Source: JAFDVN01 sp035758545
Lineage (GTDB): Bacteria; Acidobacteriota; Holophagae; Holophagales; Holophagaceae
Length of the DNA stretch: 21,973 nucleotides
Direction of reading: 5' to 3'
Assembly: GCA_035758545.1 (NCBI GenBank)
Contig: DASTWQ010000019.1
Span: 1 to 21,973, forward strand
In this document: in pieces, positions 1 through 7,569 of the stretch
How positions within the stretch are numbered: position 1 is the first letter of the stretch
Layout: each line of letters opens with the position of its first letter
Notes under the pieces: generated by a model
What the model was told of the DNA's origin: nothing
What the model saw: the letters and a program-made list of their open reading frames with translations, nothing else
Database searches by the model: none
Position numbers and translations under genes: made by a program

Positions 1-2
1 GG

Positions 3-611
3 CTGGAGCAGCGGGACCGGCTGGAGAAGCTCGTCCACCAGGCCAAGGCGAACATCCAACATGGGCTCAAGCCGCTGGGCGCCGAAGAACTCCAGGCCTG
101 GGCCGCCAAGGGCCGGCACCGCTTCCGCGGCGGCTGGGAAGTCTTCTGGATCCAGGGGCCGCCCCAGAGCGGCAAGACCACCCTCGCCTGCGCCGCCATG
201 AAGGCCTACGGGGAGCGGGAGTCCAAGCGCGGGCGCTTCGTCTCCGTGCGCACCCTCTCCCAGCAGGTGAAGAACGCCTACTACGACCAGCGGGGCTGGC
301 AGAACGCCGACTTCATCAGCGTGCGGGACCTCATCGAGCCCCTGAAGGGCGAGCCCGTCCTCCTGCTGGACGAGCTGGACTGCCTGGACGGCGACCTGCG
401 GGTGGGCGCGGCCTTCGCGGAGCTGCTCACCCACCGCTACCACGAGAACCTGCCCACCCTTCTGACGGCCAACCTCGGCCCCCAGGCGCTCGAGCAGCGG
501 GAGGGCTCCGCCTTCGCGCGGATGCAGGACGAGAGCCTGCTGCGCCGGCTGGGTGAGGCGGAGCGCGTGGAGATGGTCCCCGCCCTGGCCTGGTGGATCG
601 AGCGGCTGTGA
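3..611 (+). CDS. DnaC/IstB-like P-loop ATPase, 5' end outside window
   Basis: The reading frame is open from the window edge to the TGA at 609-611, so the start lies upstream. The visible part (about 202 residues) holds a Walker A loop, GPPQSGKTT, encoded at 156-182, and a Walker B strand VLLLDELD encoded near 358-381. A C-terminal arginine-containing stretch, AFARMQDESLLRRLG, resembles the sensor/arginine-finger region of DnaC-type AAA+ ATPases. A methionine at 198 lies after the Walker A loop and cannot be the true start. The family includes helicase loaders and IstB-type transposition helpers; no transposase is visible next to it, so a loader-like or general AAA+ role is preferred. The next gene begins 24 bases downstream on the same strand. 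The ATPase assignment is firm; the exact role is inference. Confidence 0.75.
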   Translation: MEQRDRLEKLVHQAKANIQHGLKPLGAEELQAWAAKGRHRFRGGWEVFWIQGPPQSGKTTLACAAMKAYGERESKRGRFVSVRTLSQQVKNAYYDQRGWQNADFISVRDLIEPLKGEPVLLLDELDCLDGDLRVGAAFAELLTHRYHENLPTLLTANLGPQALEQREGSAFARMQDESLLRRLGEAERVEMVPALAWWIERL

Positions 612-635
612 CGGGCGGATGATGAAGGACGGACG

Positions 636-3155
636 ATGAAGCGGCTTCTGCGGGCCCTGCTGCGCCTGCACCTCGGACGGCCCTGGGGCCTGCTGGCCCC
701 GGCCCTGATCGTCGCGGCCTTCCTCGCCGTCGGCACCACCCGCGTGGAGCGGCGGCTGGACCTCATGAGCCTGCTGCCCAAGGACCATCCGGCGGTGAAG
801 GCCAACCTGCAGGCGGGCGTCGGCCAGCAGGAGCTCATCTGGCTCGTGGCCGAGGGCGGGCCGTCGGATCTCGATGCCCGGGAGGCCTGGGCCGAGGGCC
901 TCGTGGACAAGCTGCTCACGGGCTCGGGCCTCGCCCTCAACGGCCTGGCCAGCGAGGGCCGCCTCAGCGAGCCGGTCTTCATGCCCTCCCGGGCCGGCGT
1001 CTCGCCCTGGCCCGCGCTCCTGGCCGCCGGTGCCGTGCCGGACGGTGACGCGGCGGTGGACCGCCTTCTCACCGAGACCCTCTACGCCATCGCCCCCGCC
1101 TGGCTCGGCGACCGCCTCTCGCCCCTGGAGGATCCTGCCCAGCTCCGGGCCCGGCTCGCCGCCACGGCCGCGGACCTCTCGGGGCTCGACCCCGTGAAGG
1201 CCAACCTGGCGCGCCTCGATCCCCTGGGCCTGCGGAGCCTCGCCCCCACGGGCCAGAACGGCCTCGGACAGGCGGAGGACGCCGCGAAGCGCTTCTCCCT
1301 CAGACTGAAGACCGGCTACCTGGAGAGCAAGGACGGCCGCTTCGTGCTGGTCCCCCTCGTCGCGGGCTTCCCCACGACCGACACCAAGGCCACGGCCCGG
1401 GTCCTCGCCTGGCTGGGCCGAGGCGCCGAGGGCCCGCTGCCGGAGCGGGCCTCCCTGAGCGCCGTCGAGGCCGCCTTCGCGCCCAGCGCGGACCGCCCCT
1501 TCGCCCTCCAGGCCACCGGCGCGCACCCGGTCACCGCCTGGGAATCCGCGCGGCTCACCCGGGAAGTTCTGCTCAGCCTCGGCCTCAGCTTCCTCCTCAT
1601 CGGCCTCGTCTACTACCTGGGCTTCCGCACCTTCGCGGGCTACGGGTTCGTGATGGCACCGCTGCTGCTCGGCATGGTCTGCGCGCTGGGACTCACCGGG
1701 TGGACCCTCGGCCGCCTGAACCTGATGGCCGCGGGTTTCGGCGCCGTGCTGCTGGGGGTCGGCGACGACGTGGGCATCCTGCTCTTCAGCCGCTACCGGG
1801 ATGAGCGTCAACGAGGCCGGTCCAAGGCCCGGGCGCTCCGCGAGGCGCTGCTGGGAACCGGGCCCGGCGTCGTGGCGGGCAGCCTGACGACGGCCCTGGC
1901 CTTCCTCGCCCTCGCCATCGCGCCCTTCCCGGGCATCCGGGACCTGGGCCTCACCACCGGCCTCGGCCTGCTCTGCTGCACCGCCGCCACCTTCCTCTTC
2001 CTGCCGCCCCTGCTGCTTCGCTTCGACCGCGGCACCGGTGCCTTCGCGCCCCGGCCTCCGCAGGCCGCCGCCGCGGCCCGCCCCGCCCGCCGCTGGAAGG
2101 CCTGGGCCGCCCTGGCCTGCCTGGGCGTCGCCCTGCTGGGGGCGCCCCGCGCCCGCTGGGAGGAGGACCTCCGCAAGTTCCGCATGGCGGACAACCCGGC
2201 CCTCGCCCTGCAGGAGCGTCTCCAGGGCGTGCTGGGCGCGAGCCTGCGTCCCCTGGCCCTGGAGCTGCCGCTGGGCGACCCCGACCGCCTGCCGCTCCGC
2301 TGGAACCGGGTGGCACCCCTGCTCCGGGCCGAGGGCGTGCCCCTGCCGGACTGGCAGACGCCGGATCCCCGGCTGCGGGCGGTGCTCGGCTCCGACACCT
2401 GGCGCCGGCAGGTGCTGGACCTCGCCTCCCAGGCGGGCCTGGATCCCGTCGCCCTGGAGGGCCCGCTGCGCGCCCTCGGCGAGGCGGCTCGGGATCCGAA
2501 GGTGCCGGTGCAGGCCCTCCAGGCGCTGCTGCCGGACCCCGGCCCCACCGGGGCCGCCGCCTCCCTCACCCTGCCGCTGCGGCTGGACGAGCCCGCCCAG
2601 GACCGACTCGCGGCGAAGGTGGAGGCCTCCGGGCTGCAGGACGCCGGCGTGCGGCTGGTGGGCATCCGGCCGCTGCTCCAGGTGGTGAAGACCATCGCCA
2701 AGGAATCGATCCGCGACGCGGTGCTGCTCTCCTTCGCCGCGGTGCTGCTGATCATCGCCGGCTTCGGCCGCTCCTGGCGCTTCGCCCTGCTCGCCCTCGC
2801 GCCGCTCCTCGCGAGCCAGGCGGGCGTCTTCGGCGCCCTGGGCTGGACGGGGGAGCCCCTCACCTTCCTGAGCCTCACCGCCATCCCCATCTCCCTCGGC
2901 GTGAGCGTGGACACGGCCTTCAACCTGCTCCACCGCGCCCGGCACGAGGCGGACGCCGCCGCGCGGGTCGCGAGGGTGAACGCCGTCTGCGCCGGGACGA
3001 CCCTCGCGGGCTTCGGCGGCCTCGCCTTCTCCAGCTACCGCGCCCTCCGGGGCGTCGGCCTGGCCTGCCTCGGCGGCGTCGCCCTCGCCCTGCTGCTGAC
3101 CCAGTGGCTCCTGCCGCGGCTGCTGGAGCGGTGGGATCTCCGGAAGGGCCGATGA
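636..3155 (+). CDS. MMPL/RND-superfamily membrane transporter
   Basis: This 839-aa protein has the two-fold repeat of RND/MMPL exporters. There is one N-terminal membrane helix (residues about 17-34), a large periplasmic domain (about 40-300) and a membrane block (about 305-462). A second single helix lies at about 488-503, followed by a second periplasmic domain and a final membrane block (about 690-830). Each block carries the family's acidic helix followed by a cytoplasmic basic/acidic stretch: GDDVGILLFSRYRDE at about 376-390 and SVDTAFNLLHRARHE at about 757-771. Such proteins use the proton gradient to export lipids or other hydrophobic compounds across the inner membrane; the substrate here cannot be read from sequence. 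ATG 636 has GAAGGA at 624-629, six bases upstream. The stop overlaps the start of the next gene, so the two are probably co-translated. The proline/alanine-rich linker near residues 471-486 is cytoplasmic. Confidence 0.85.
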   Translation: MKRLLRALLRLHLGRPWGLLAPALIVAAFLAVGTTRVERRLDLMSLLPKDHPAVKANLQAGVGQQELIWLVAEGGPSDLDAREAWAEGLVDKLLTGSGLALNGLASEGRLSEPVFMPSRAGVSPWPALLAAGAVPDGDAAVDRLLTETLYAIAPAWLGDRLSPLEDPAQLRARLAATAADLSGLDPVKANLARLDPLGLRSLAPTGQNGLGQAEDAAKRFSLRLKTGYLESKDGRFVLVPLVAGFPTTDTKATARVLAWLGRGAEGPLPERASLSAVEAAFAPSADRPFALQATGAHPVTAWESARLTREVLLSLGLSFLLIGLVYYLGFRTFAGYGFVMAPLLLGMVCALGLTGWTLGRLNLMAAGFGAVLLGVGDDVGILLFSRYRDERQRGRSKARALREALLGTGPGVVAGSLTTALAFLALAIAPFPGIRDLGLTTGLGLLCCTAATFLFLPPLLLRFDRGTGAFAPRPPQAAAAARPARRWKAWAALACLGVALLGAPRARWEEDLRKFRMADNPALALQERLQGVLGASLRPLALELPLGDPDRLPLRWNRVAPLLRAEGVPLPDWQTPDPRLRAVLGSDTWRRQVLDLASQAGLDPVALEGPLRALGEAARDPKVPVQALQALLPDPGPTGAAASLTLPLRLDEPAQDRLAAKVEASGLQDAGVRLVGIRPLLQVVKTIAKESIRDAVLLSFAAVLLIIAGFGRSWRFALLALAPLLASQAGVFGALGWTGEPLTFLSLTAIPISLGVSVDTAFNLLHRARHEADAAARVARVNAVCAGTTLAGFGGLAFSSYRALRGVGLACLGGVALALLLTQWLLPRLLERWDLRKGR

Positions 3156-4231
3156 GCGCGATGAACCCCCTCACAGCGCAGCTCCAGGTCCGCCTCGCCG
3201 AGGGTCCCGTCCCGGCGGCGGAGGTCATGGCCCTCGCACTCTACGATCCCCGCCACGGCTACTACCGGCGCCCGGAAGGGCCCTGGGGCTTCGAAGGCAA
3301 GGACTACTACACGGCGCTGGACCTGGGGCCGCTGCTGGGCCAGACCCTGGCGCTGCGCTTCGAAGCCGTCTGGGAGCGGCTGGGGCGGCCCGCCGTCTTC
3401 ACGGTGCTGGAGGCCGGCGCGGGCCGGGGCTGGCTGGGTCGCGATCTGCTCGCCGCGGCCAGCGGACCCTTCGCCGAGGCCCTGCGCTACGTCCACCGGG
3501 ACGACAACCCGGCGGCCAGGCGGCTGGCGGAGGAGGCCCTGGGCCCCTGGCTGGGGACGGGGCGCGCGTCCTTCCTCGGCGAAGGCGCGCCCATCCCGCC
3601 CTTCACCGGCGCGGTGCTGAGCAACGAGCTCTTCGATGCGCTGCCTGCCCAACCCTGGAAGTGGGATGGTACCCGCTGGGTGCAGGAGGTGCTCACCACC
3701 GGCGGCCCCGAATGGCACGCGGCGGAGGAGCCCGAGCCCCGGGCCTGGTTCGAGGGCGCCATGGCCGCCCGCCACGAGCCCCTGGAGCCGGGGGACGGCA
3801 GTGTCTGGTGCGAGGCCCTGCCCCGGGTGGCGCACGATCTGGCCGCCCCGCTGCGGGCGGGCCTCTTCCTCGCCATCGACTACGGCGACAGCGCCGAGCG
3901 CCTGCTGGCCAAGGGCGCGGACCTGCGGCGCTTCAAGGCCCACGCGGTGGACGGCTCCTGGTGGGAGGACCTGGGCGAGAGCGATCTCACCGCCGATGTG
4001 GACTTCACGCGCCTCCAGCGGCTGCTGGAGGCCGAGGGCCTCGCGGAGGCCGGCCACCAGGAGCTGTCCAGGTGGATCCGCGCCCACGCGCCGCTGATGG
4101 CCTGGGAGCAGGACTGGCAGGCCCTGCCTGCCGCGGACCGGCTCAAGCGCATGGAGAACCTGCTCCAGCTCACCCTGCCGGGCCTGATGGGCAGCCGCTT
4201 CCGGGTGCTGGAGGCCTGGCGCCTCAGCTGA
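3152..4231 (+). CDS. MidA/NDUFAF7-type SAM-dependent methyltransferase
   Basis: A 359-aa class I methyltransferase of the MidA (COG1565, DUF185) family. Visible hallmarks are the N-terminal LYDPRHGYYRR (about 30-40), the SAM-binding glycine motif EAGAGRG (87-93), the family motif LSNELFDALP (156-165) and a late FLAIDYGD strand. Eukaryotic NDUFAF7 methylates an arginine of respiratory complex I during assembly; the bacterial substrate is generally unknown, so no specific reaction is assigned. The start chosen is ATG 3152, which overlaps the TGA of the transporter gene as ATGA and has GGAAGG at 3142-3147. An in-frame GTG at 3104 lies deep inside the preceding gene. A further in-frame ATG is at 3161. 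The 3' end overlaps the convergent downstream gene by 8 bases. Confidence 0.85.
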   Translation: MSAMNPLTAQLQVRLAEGPVPAAEVMALALYDPRHGYYRRPEGPWGFEGKDYYTALDLGPLLGQTLALRFEAVWERLGRPAVFTVLEAGAGRGWLGRDLLAAASGPFAEALRYVHRDDNPAARRLAEEALGPWLGTGRASFLGEGAPIPPFTGAVLSNELFDALPAQPWKWDGTRWVQEVLTTGGPEWHAAEEPEPRAWFEGAMAARHEPLEPGDGSVWCEALPRVAHDLAAPLRAGLFLAIDYGDSAERLLAKGADLRRFKAHAVDGSWWEDLGESDLTADVDFTRLQRLLEAEGLAEAGHQELSRWIRAHAPLMAWEQDWQALPAADRLKRMENLLQLTLPGLMGSRFRVLEAWRLS

Positions 4232-4646
4232 GGTAGAGCCGGCGGATCAGCTCGGGCCCGTAGCCGAAGCCCGCGCCCAGGGCGAGGAGCGTCGCGCCGA
4301 GCACCATCAGCACGAAGCCCACGCCGAAGAGGCTGCCGAAGAGCAGCAGCACGGGCTCCTCGCCGGGCCCGAGCCAGGCCAGCTTCACACGGTCGCCGGC
4401 CCGGGCCGCCGGCGGGTTCTGGGCCCAGCGGGTGGTGAGCTCGCCGGGGTTGCCGGCGGGGTCCTGGTAGCCCACGTGCAGCTTGTAGTTCGTGCCGCCC
4501 TTGGAGCCCCGCACCGGGATCAGGTCCAGCACTTCTCCGTCGATGACCGGCCGCCCCTTCACCCGGCCGTGGGCCCGCATCAGCAGGAACCAGCCCAATC
4601 CCCCCAGCACGAGGCCGAGGGCGACCATCACCGTCGAGCCCTTCAC
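4224..4646 (-). CDS. DUF3592-like membrane protein
   Basis: A 140-aa protein with an N-terminal membrane helix (about 6-23), a central soluble beta-rich segment (about 30-95) and a second hydrophobic segment (about 98-128). The middle part follows the DUF3592 pattern: a G-x-V strand, Y-x-V-x-Y with a glycine-rich turn, and a GDRVKLAWLGPGEEP segment. Function is unknown for this family. The GTG start at 4646 overlaps the TGA of the upstream lipoprotein gene as GTGA, which supports GTG over the ATG six codons later and implies translational coupling. It is the last gene of the seven-gene minus-strand run and its tail overlaps the convergent methyltransferase gene, leaving no room for a separate terminator. 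Confidence 0.6.
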   Translation of the reverse strand: MKGSTVMVALGLVLGGLGWFLLMRAHGRVKGRPVIDGEVLDLIPVRGSKGGTNYKLHVGYQDPAGNPGELTTRWAQNPPAARAGDRVKLAWLGPGEEPVLLLFGSLFGVGFVLMVLGATLLALGAGFGYGPELIRRLYLS

Positions 4647-4981
4647 GGCTGGGCTCCGGCGTCCGCCTCGCGCTCGTGGACGGAGATCTGGCCGCCCATC
4701 TCCTCGTGGCTGACGGTGACGTCATAGCGGAAGGTCCGGCCGCAGCCCTCCAGGGTCCAGAGCTCCTGGGTGGCCTCCCTGCCGCCGTCGAGGATGCGGG
4801 CGGAGACGATGCGCGCGGCGGGGCAGTCCCCGTGGTGCAGCTGTTGGAGGTCGCGGATCTCCTGCTCGACCTCCCCGCGCAGAGGGCCGCGGGCGGAGGT
4901 CTGGATCGCCGGCGGCACCGCGGAGGGACCGTGGCAGGCGACCAGGAACAGGAGGCCCGGAAGGACGAGCAGGGTGCGCAT
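4643..4981 (-). CDS. Small predicted lipoprotein
   Basis: A 112-aa protein with a short basic N terminus, a hydrophobic segment and a lipobox LVAC ending at Cys16, so it should be lipid-anchored after signal peptidase II cleavage. The mature part is small and has two further cysteines (Cys53 and Cys80) which could form a disulfide in the periplasm. The second sits in an ELWTLEGCGRTFRYDV stretch, a W-x(4)-CG-x(3)-Y pattern of the kind seen in small exported proteins of unknown function. A 27-base gap separates it from thpR upstream; its stop overlaps the next start by 4 bases. No function can be assigned. Confidence 0.65.
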   Translation of the reverse strand: MRTLLVLPGLLFLVACHGPSAVPPAIQTSARGPLRGEVEQEIRDLQQLHHGDCPAARIVSARILDGGREATQELWTLEGCGRTFRYDVTVSHEEMGGQISVHEREADAGAQP

Positions 4982-5008
4982 GGTGGACTCGGAGATGAGG
5001 GCTCCAGC

Positions 5009-5518
5009 TTATCCCAGCGCCCAGCTCCCGGTGGGCCGGTAGCGGCCCTGGTCGCTGGACATGAGCGAGAGGGCCGCCACGGGCCAACGGACGGCCGGGG
5101 GCGGCGTCAGGGGCAGCCCCGGACGGACGCCGGCGCCGCGCCGGGCCAGGGTCAGATGGGGCGTGAAGGGCTTCGGGTTGAAGGCCACGCCGGCCCGGCG
5201 GAGGACCTCCCGCAGATCCCCGGCGAGGGCGTCCAACGGCTCCGAAGGCTCGAATCCCAGCCAGAGCACCCGGGGCGCACCCACCGGAGGAAACTGGCCG
5301 AGGCCGGCGCTGCGCAGCTCGAAGGGCCGGTGCCGCGTCGCGACCTCCCGGGCCGCCGTCTCCAGGGGTCCGACCGCGGCTTCCGGCACCTCGCCCAAAA
5401 AGGCCAGGGTGAGGTGCAGACCTTCGGGCTCCGCCCATCGCCAGCCGGGGCCGCCCATCCAGGCCCCGAGGCCGGCCTGCACCGCCCCCGGCAGCGCCAG
5501 GGCGAAGAAGCGGCGCAT
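5009..5518 (-). CDS. thpR: RNA 2',3'-cyclic phosphodiesterase (2H family)
   Basis: A 169-aa protein of the 2H phosphoesterase superfamily, which hydrolyses 2',3'-cyclic phosphates at RNA ends to 2'-phosphates (ThpR/LigT). Both catalytic H-x-T motifs are present: HLTL at residues 35-38 in EGLHLTLAFLG, and HLTL at 121-124 in FTPHLTLARR. The N terminus MRRFFALALP is typical of the family and fixes the start at 5518. The same frame stays open upstream to 5737, but that part lies inside the MOSC gene and looks like GC-driven noise. The start ATG shares one base with the MOSC stop codon (TGATG). Length is close to the usual 170-190 residues. Confidence 0.88.
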   Translation of the reverse strand: MRRFFALALPGAVQAGLGAWMGGPGWRWAEPEGLHLTLAFLGEVPEAAVGPLETAAREVATRHRPFELRSAGLGQFPPVGAPRVLWLGFEPSEPLDALAGDLREVLRRAGVAFNPKPFTPHLTLARRGAGVRPGLPLTPPPAVRWPVAALSLMSSDQGRYRPTGSWALG

Positions 5519-6150
5519 CAGGCCCCCAGCTGGGCCAGTCGCTTCCGCCACGTGGGCGCGAGCGCCTCGACCCGGGACAAGGCCAGGGCCTCGGCCCGGT
5601 CCGCCGCCTCGCCCGAGGCCACGCGCCACTGGGCGTGGAGGGCACGGACGATGCTCCAGTCCGGATGGGGCCGCTCCAGCAGGACCAGGGACTGCCCCGC
5701 CTGGAGGAAGCCTTCCCGCAGCACGCGGAAGTACCACCCGCCGCGGCCCGCTTCGAAGACCCGGTGCAGGACGTCCTGTCGGCCGTGACGGCGGACCAGG
5801 GTGCCGCAGGGGATGCGGGGGCAGGACACCTGGAGCCGCGCCTCGCCGAGGTCGAAGACATCGCCGAGGCAGACGGTCTGGTCCGACAGCCCGTCCAGCA
5901 GCAGGTTCTCGCCGAAGGCGCCGCGCTCGTCCGTGAACCCCTCCGCGGCCCAGTCGGCGTAGTGGGCGTCGGCATAGGCCAGCACCGCCTGCTCCGGGCC
6001 GCCATGGTGCCTGCGGTCCCCCACCTCGTCGCCGGCGAGGCCTTCCTTCGCCAGCCAGAGCGGATGATCCACCGGCGCCTTGTAGATGGCGCTCCGCCAG
6101 CCGTCCAGCTGGCGCACGGCGCCGACGCGGAGCTGGAGGAGGGAGGTCAT
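5518..6150 (-). CDS. MOSC domain protein, YiiM-like
   Basis: A 210-aa protein with a MOSC domain across roughly residues 15-160. Diagnostic parts are the basic/aromatic segment GDRRHHGGPEQAVLAY (44-59), the GENLLLDGL strand (80-88) and the conserved cysteine in CPRIPCGTL (Cys110 and Cys115). MOSC domains bind a molybdenum cofactor sulfide or related ligand through this cysteine; YiiM-type members have been linked to reduction of N-hydroxylated bases. The C-terminal part (160-210) matches the helical tail found in YiiM-type proteins. Start ATG 6150 overlaps the stop of the upstream DUF2059 gene (ATGA), and its stop overlaps thpR, so it is embedded in the operon. The fold is confident; the substrate is inference. 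Confidence 0.85.
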   Translation of the reverse strand: MTSLLQLRVGAVRQLDGWRSAIYKAPVDHPLWLAKEGLAGDEVGDRRHHGGPEQAVLAYADAHYADWAAEGFTDERGAFGENLLLDGLSDQTVCLGDVFDLGEARLQVSCPRIPCGTLVRRHGRQDVLHRVFEAGRGGWYFRVLREGFLQAGQSLVLLERPHPDWSIVRALHAQWRVASGEAADRAEALALSRVEALAPTWRKRLAQLGA

Positions 6151-6602
6151 TTCGCGCCGTCTTCCTTGAGCTGGGCCTGCATCACCTTCAAGGCGAGCGC
6201 CATGCCATAGCGCTCGCCCACCTTCTGCAGTTCAGGAGCCAACGTGGCCTGCTTCGCCGCAAAGGAGGCGCCTTCCGGAGATCCGTAGAAGCGCAGGGCG
6301 GCTTCGACCTCCGCCTGGGTCATGCGCTTGGCGAAGATAGGGACGATCTGGTCCACGAAGTCGTCCACATCGAAGGCCGCCTTGAAGGCGTCCAGGAACC
6401 CCGGCGGGAGGGTGTCGGCCTTGGCTTGCTGGGCCTCCAGGGCCTGGAGGAAGCCAGCCTTGATCTGATCCGAGAACCTCATGGCGATCAGCAGCTTCTT
6501 CACCTGCCCGTGATCCGCTTCCGGGGCGGCCGCGGCGGTCGGCGGCGGCGCCTGGGCGACCAGGGCGGCGGGAATGAGGAGGACGGGGAGGGCGCGGCGC
6601 AT
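6147..6602 (-). CDS. Exported DUF2059 protein
   Basis: A 151-aa protein with a signal peptide (about 1-16, hydrophobic stretch ending ALVA before QAPPP), a short Pro/Ala-rich linker and an all-helical DUF2059 domain (about 32-145). The domain is recognised by the pattern IVPIFAKRMTQAEVEAALRFYGSPEG, with the conserved T-x-x-E and FY-x-SP-x-G of the family. It is expected in the periplasm; function is unknown. Start ATG 6602 has GGAG five bases upstream. It lies 31 bases downstream of ribF, the largest gap within the run. Confidence 0.85.
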   Translation of the reverse strand: MRRALPVLLIPAALVAQAPPPTAAAAPEADHGQVKKLLIAMRFSDQIKAGFLQALEAQQAKADTLPPGFLDAFKAAFDVDDFVDQIVPIFAKRMTQAEVEAALRFYGSPEGASFAAKQATLAPELQKVGERYGMALALKVMQAQLKEDGAK

Positions 6603-6633
6603 GGGGGCTCCGGAGGGAAGCCCCAGCTTGCCA

Positions 6634-7569
6634 TCAGGGCTGATGGGACTGCCACCAGGCTTGGCCCTCGGCCACGTCCTGGGCGATCTGGGCCCGCAGG
6701 GCGTCGGGTCCGTCGAACTTCCGCTCGCCTCGGATGCGGTGGCGGAACCGCAGCTCCAGGCGGGCGCCGTAGAGGTCCCCGCTGAAGCCCGGCAGGTGCG
6801 TCTCGACGGTGAGCTTCCGCCCGCCGAAGGTGGGCTTCTCGCCCACGTTGGTCAGGCCGAGCCGCGGGCCCTCGAAGTGGCCGCTGCGAACCTCCGTGGC
6901 GTACACGCCGGAGGCCGGCAGCTGCTCCTGCTCCCAGGCGAGGTTCGCCGTGGGGAAGCCCAGGTGGCGGCCGCGGCGGTCGCCTTCCACGACGACGCCG
7001 GTGAGGGCGTAAGGATGGCCCAGGAGCGCGGCGGCGGCGTCCACGTCCCCGGCCTCCAGCGCCTCCCGCACCCGGGTGGAGCTGAGGGGGCCACCGTCCG
7101 GCGCCTTCAGGGCGTGGGCCCGCAGGGCACAGCCCCGGGCCGCGCCCCAGCGCTCCAGCAGGGCCACGTCCCCGGCCCGGTCCCGGCCGAAGCGGAAGGC
7201 CCGGCCCACGTGCAGCTCCACGGGCTGGAGGGCCCGGGCCAGGGCGTCCAGGAAGGCCTCCGGCGCCAGCTCAGAGAAGGTCCGCGAGAAGGGGATCACC
7301 CAGGCCAGGTCCACCCCGCAGGCGGCGAACACCGCCAGGCGCTGCTCCAGGGTCATGAGCAGCTTGGGGCGCCGTTCCGGGGCGATCACCACCGCCGGAT
7401 GGGGATCGAAGGTCACTACGGCGCTGCGCAGGCCCCGGGCCCGGGCGGAGGCGGCGGCCTCCGCCAGCAGCTCCCGGTGGCCGGCGTGGACACCGTCGAA
7501 GTTGCCCAGGGTGACGACGGCGGGGCCGTCCTCGGGCGCGTCCTCCAGGCCGTGGCGCCAGGTCTCCAT
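6634..7569 (-). CDS. ribF: Bifunctional riboflavin kinase / FAD synthetase
   Basis: A 311-aa enzyme that phosphorylates riboflavin to FMN and adenylylates FMN to FAD in the cytoplasm. The N-terminal FMN adenylyltransferase domain (about 15-185) has the nucleotidyltransferase motif GNFDGVHAGHR (22-32) and SSTRVREAL (163-171). The C-terminal riboflavin kinase domain (about 186-308) has GRHLGFPTANL (200-210), TNVGEKPTFGG (240-250) and VETHLPGF (255-262) with the catalytic glutamate. Length matches the family. ATG 7569 shares one base with the stop codon of the TerC-family gene. The same frame is open far upstream to 8982, but that stretch runs opposite or inside other genes and is rejected. No FMN riboswitch is visible upstream. 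Confidence 0.95.
   Translation of the reverse strand: METWRHGLEDAPEDGPAVVTLGNFDGVHAGHRELLAEAAASARARGLRSAVVTFDPHPAVVIAPERRPKLLMTLEQRLAVFAACGVDLAWVIPFSRTFSELAPEAFLDALARALQPVELHVGRAFRFGRDRAGDVALLERWGAARGCALRAHALKAPDGGPLSSTRVREALEAGDVDAAAALLGHPYALTGVVVEGDRRGRHLGFPTANLAWEQEQLPASGVYATEVRSGHFEGPRLGLTNVGEKPTFGGRKLTVETHLPGFSGDLYGARLELRFRHRIRGERKFDGPDALRAQIAQDVAEGQAWWQSHQP

Noticed and set aside
3..611. IstB helper of an IS21-type element
   Set aside because: The ATPase family overlaps with IstB, but no transposase or terminal repeats are visible in the window.
636..3155. Hopanoid-associated exporter HpnN
   Set aside because: The MMPL architecture fits, but no hopanoid biosynthesis gene is nearby, so only the superfamily is called.
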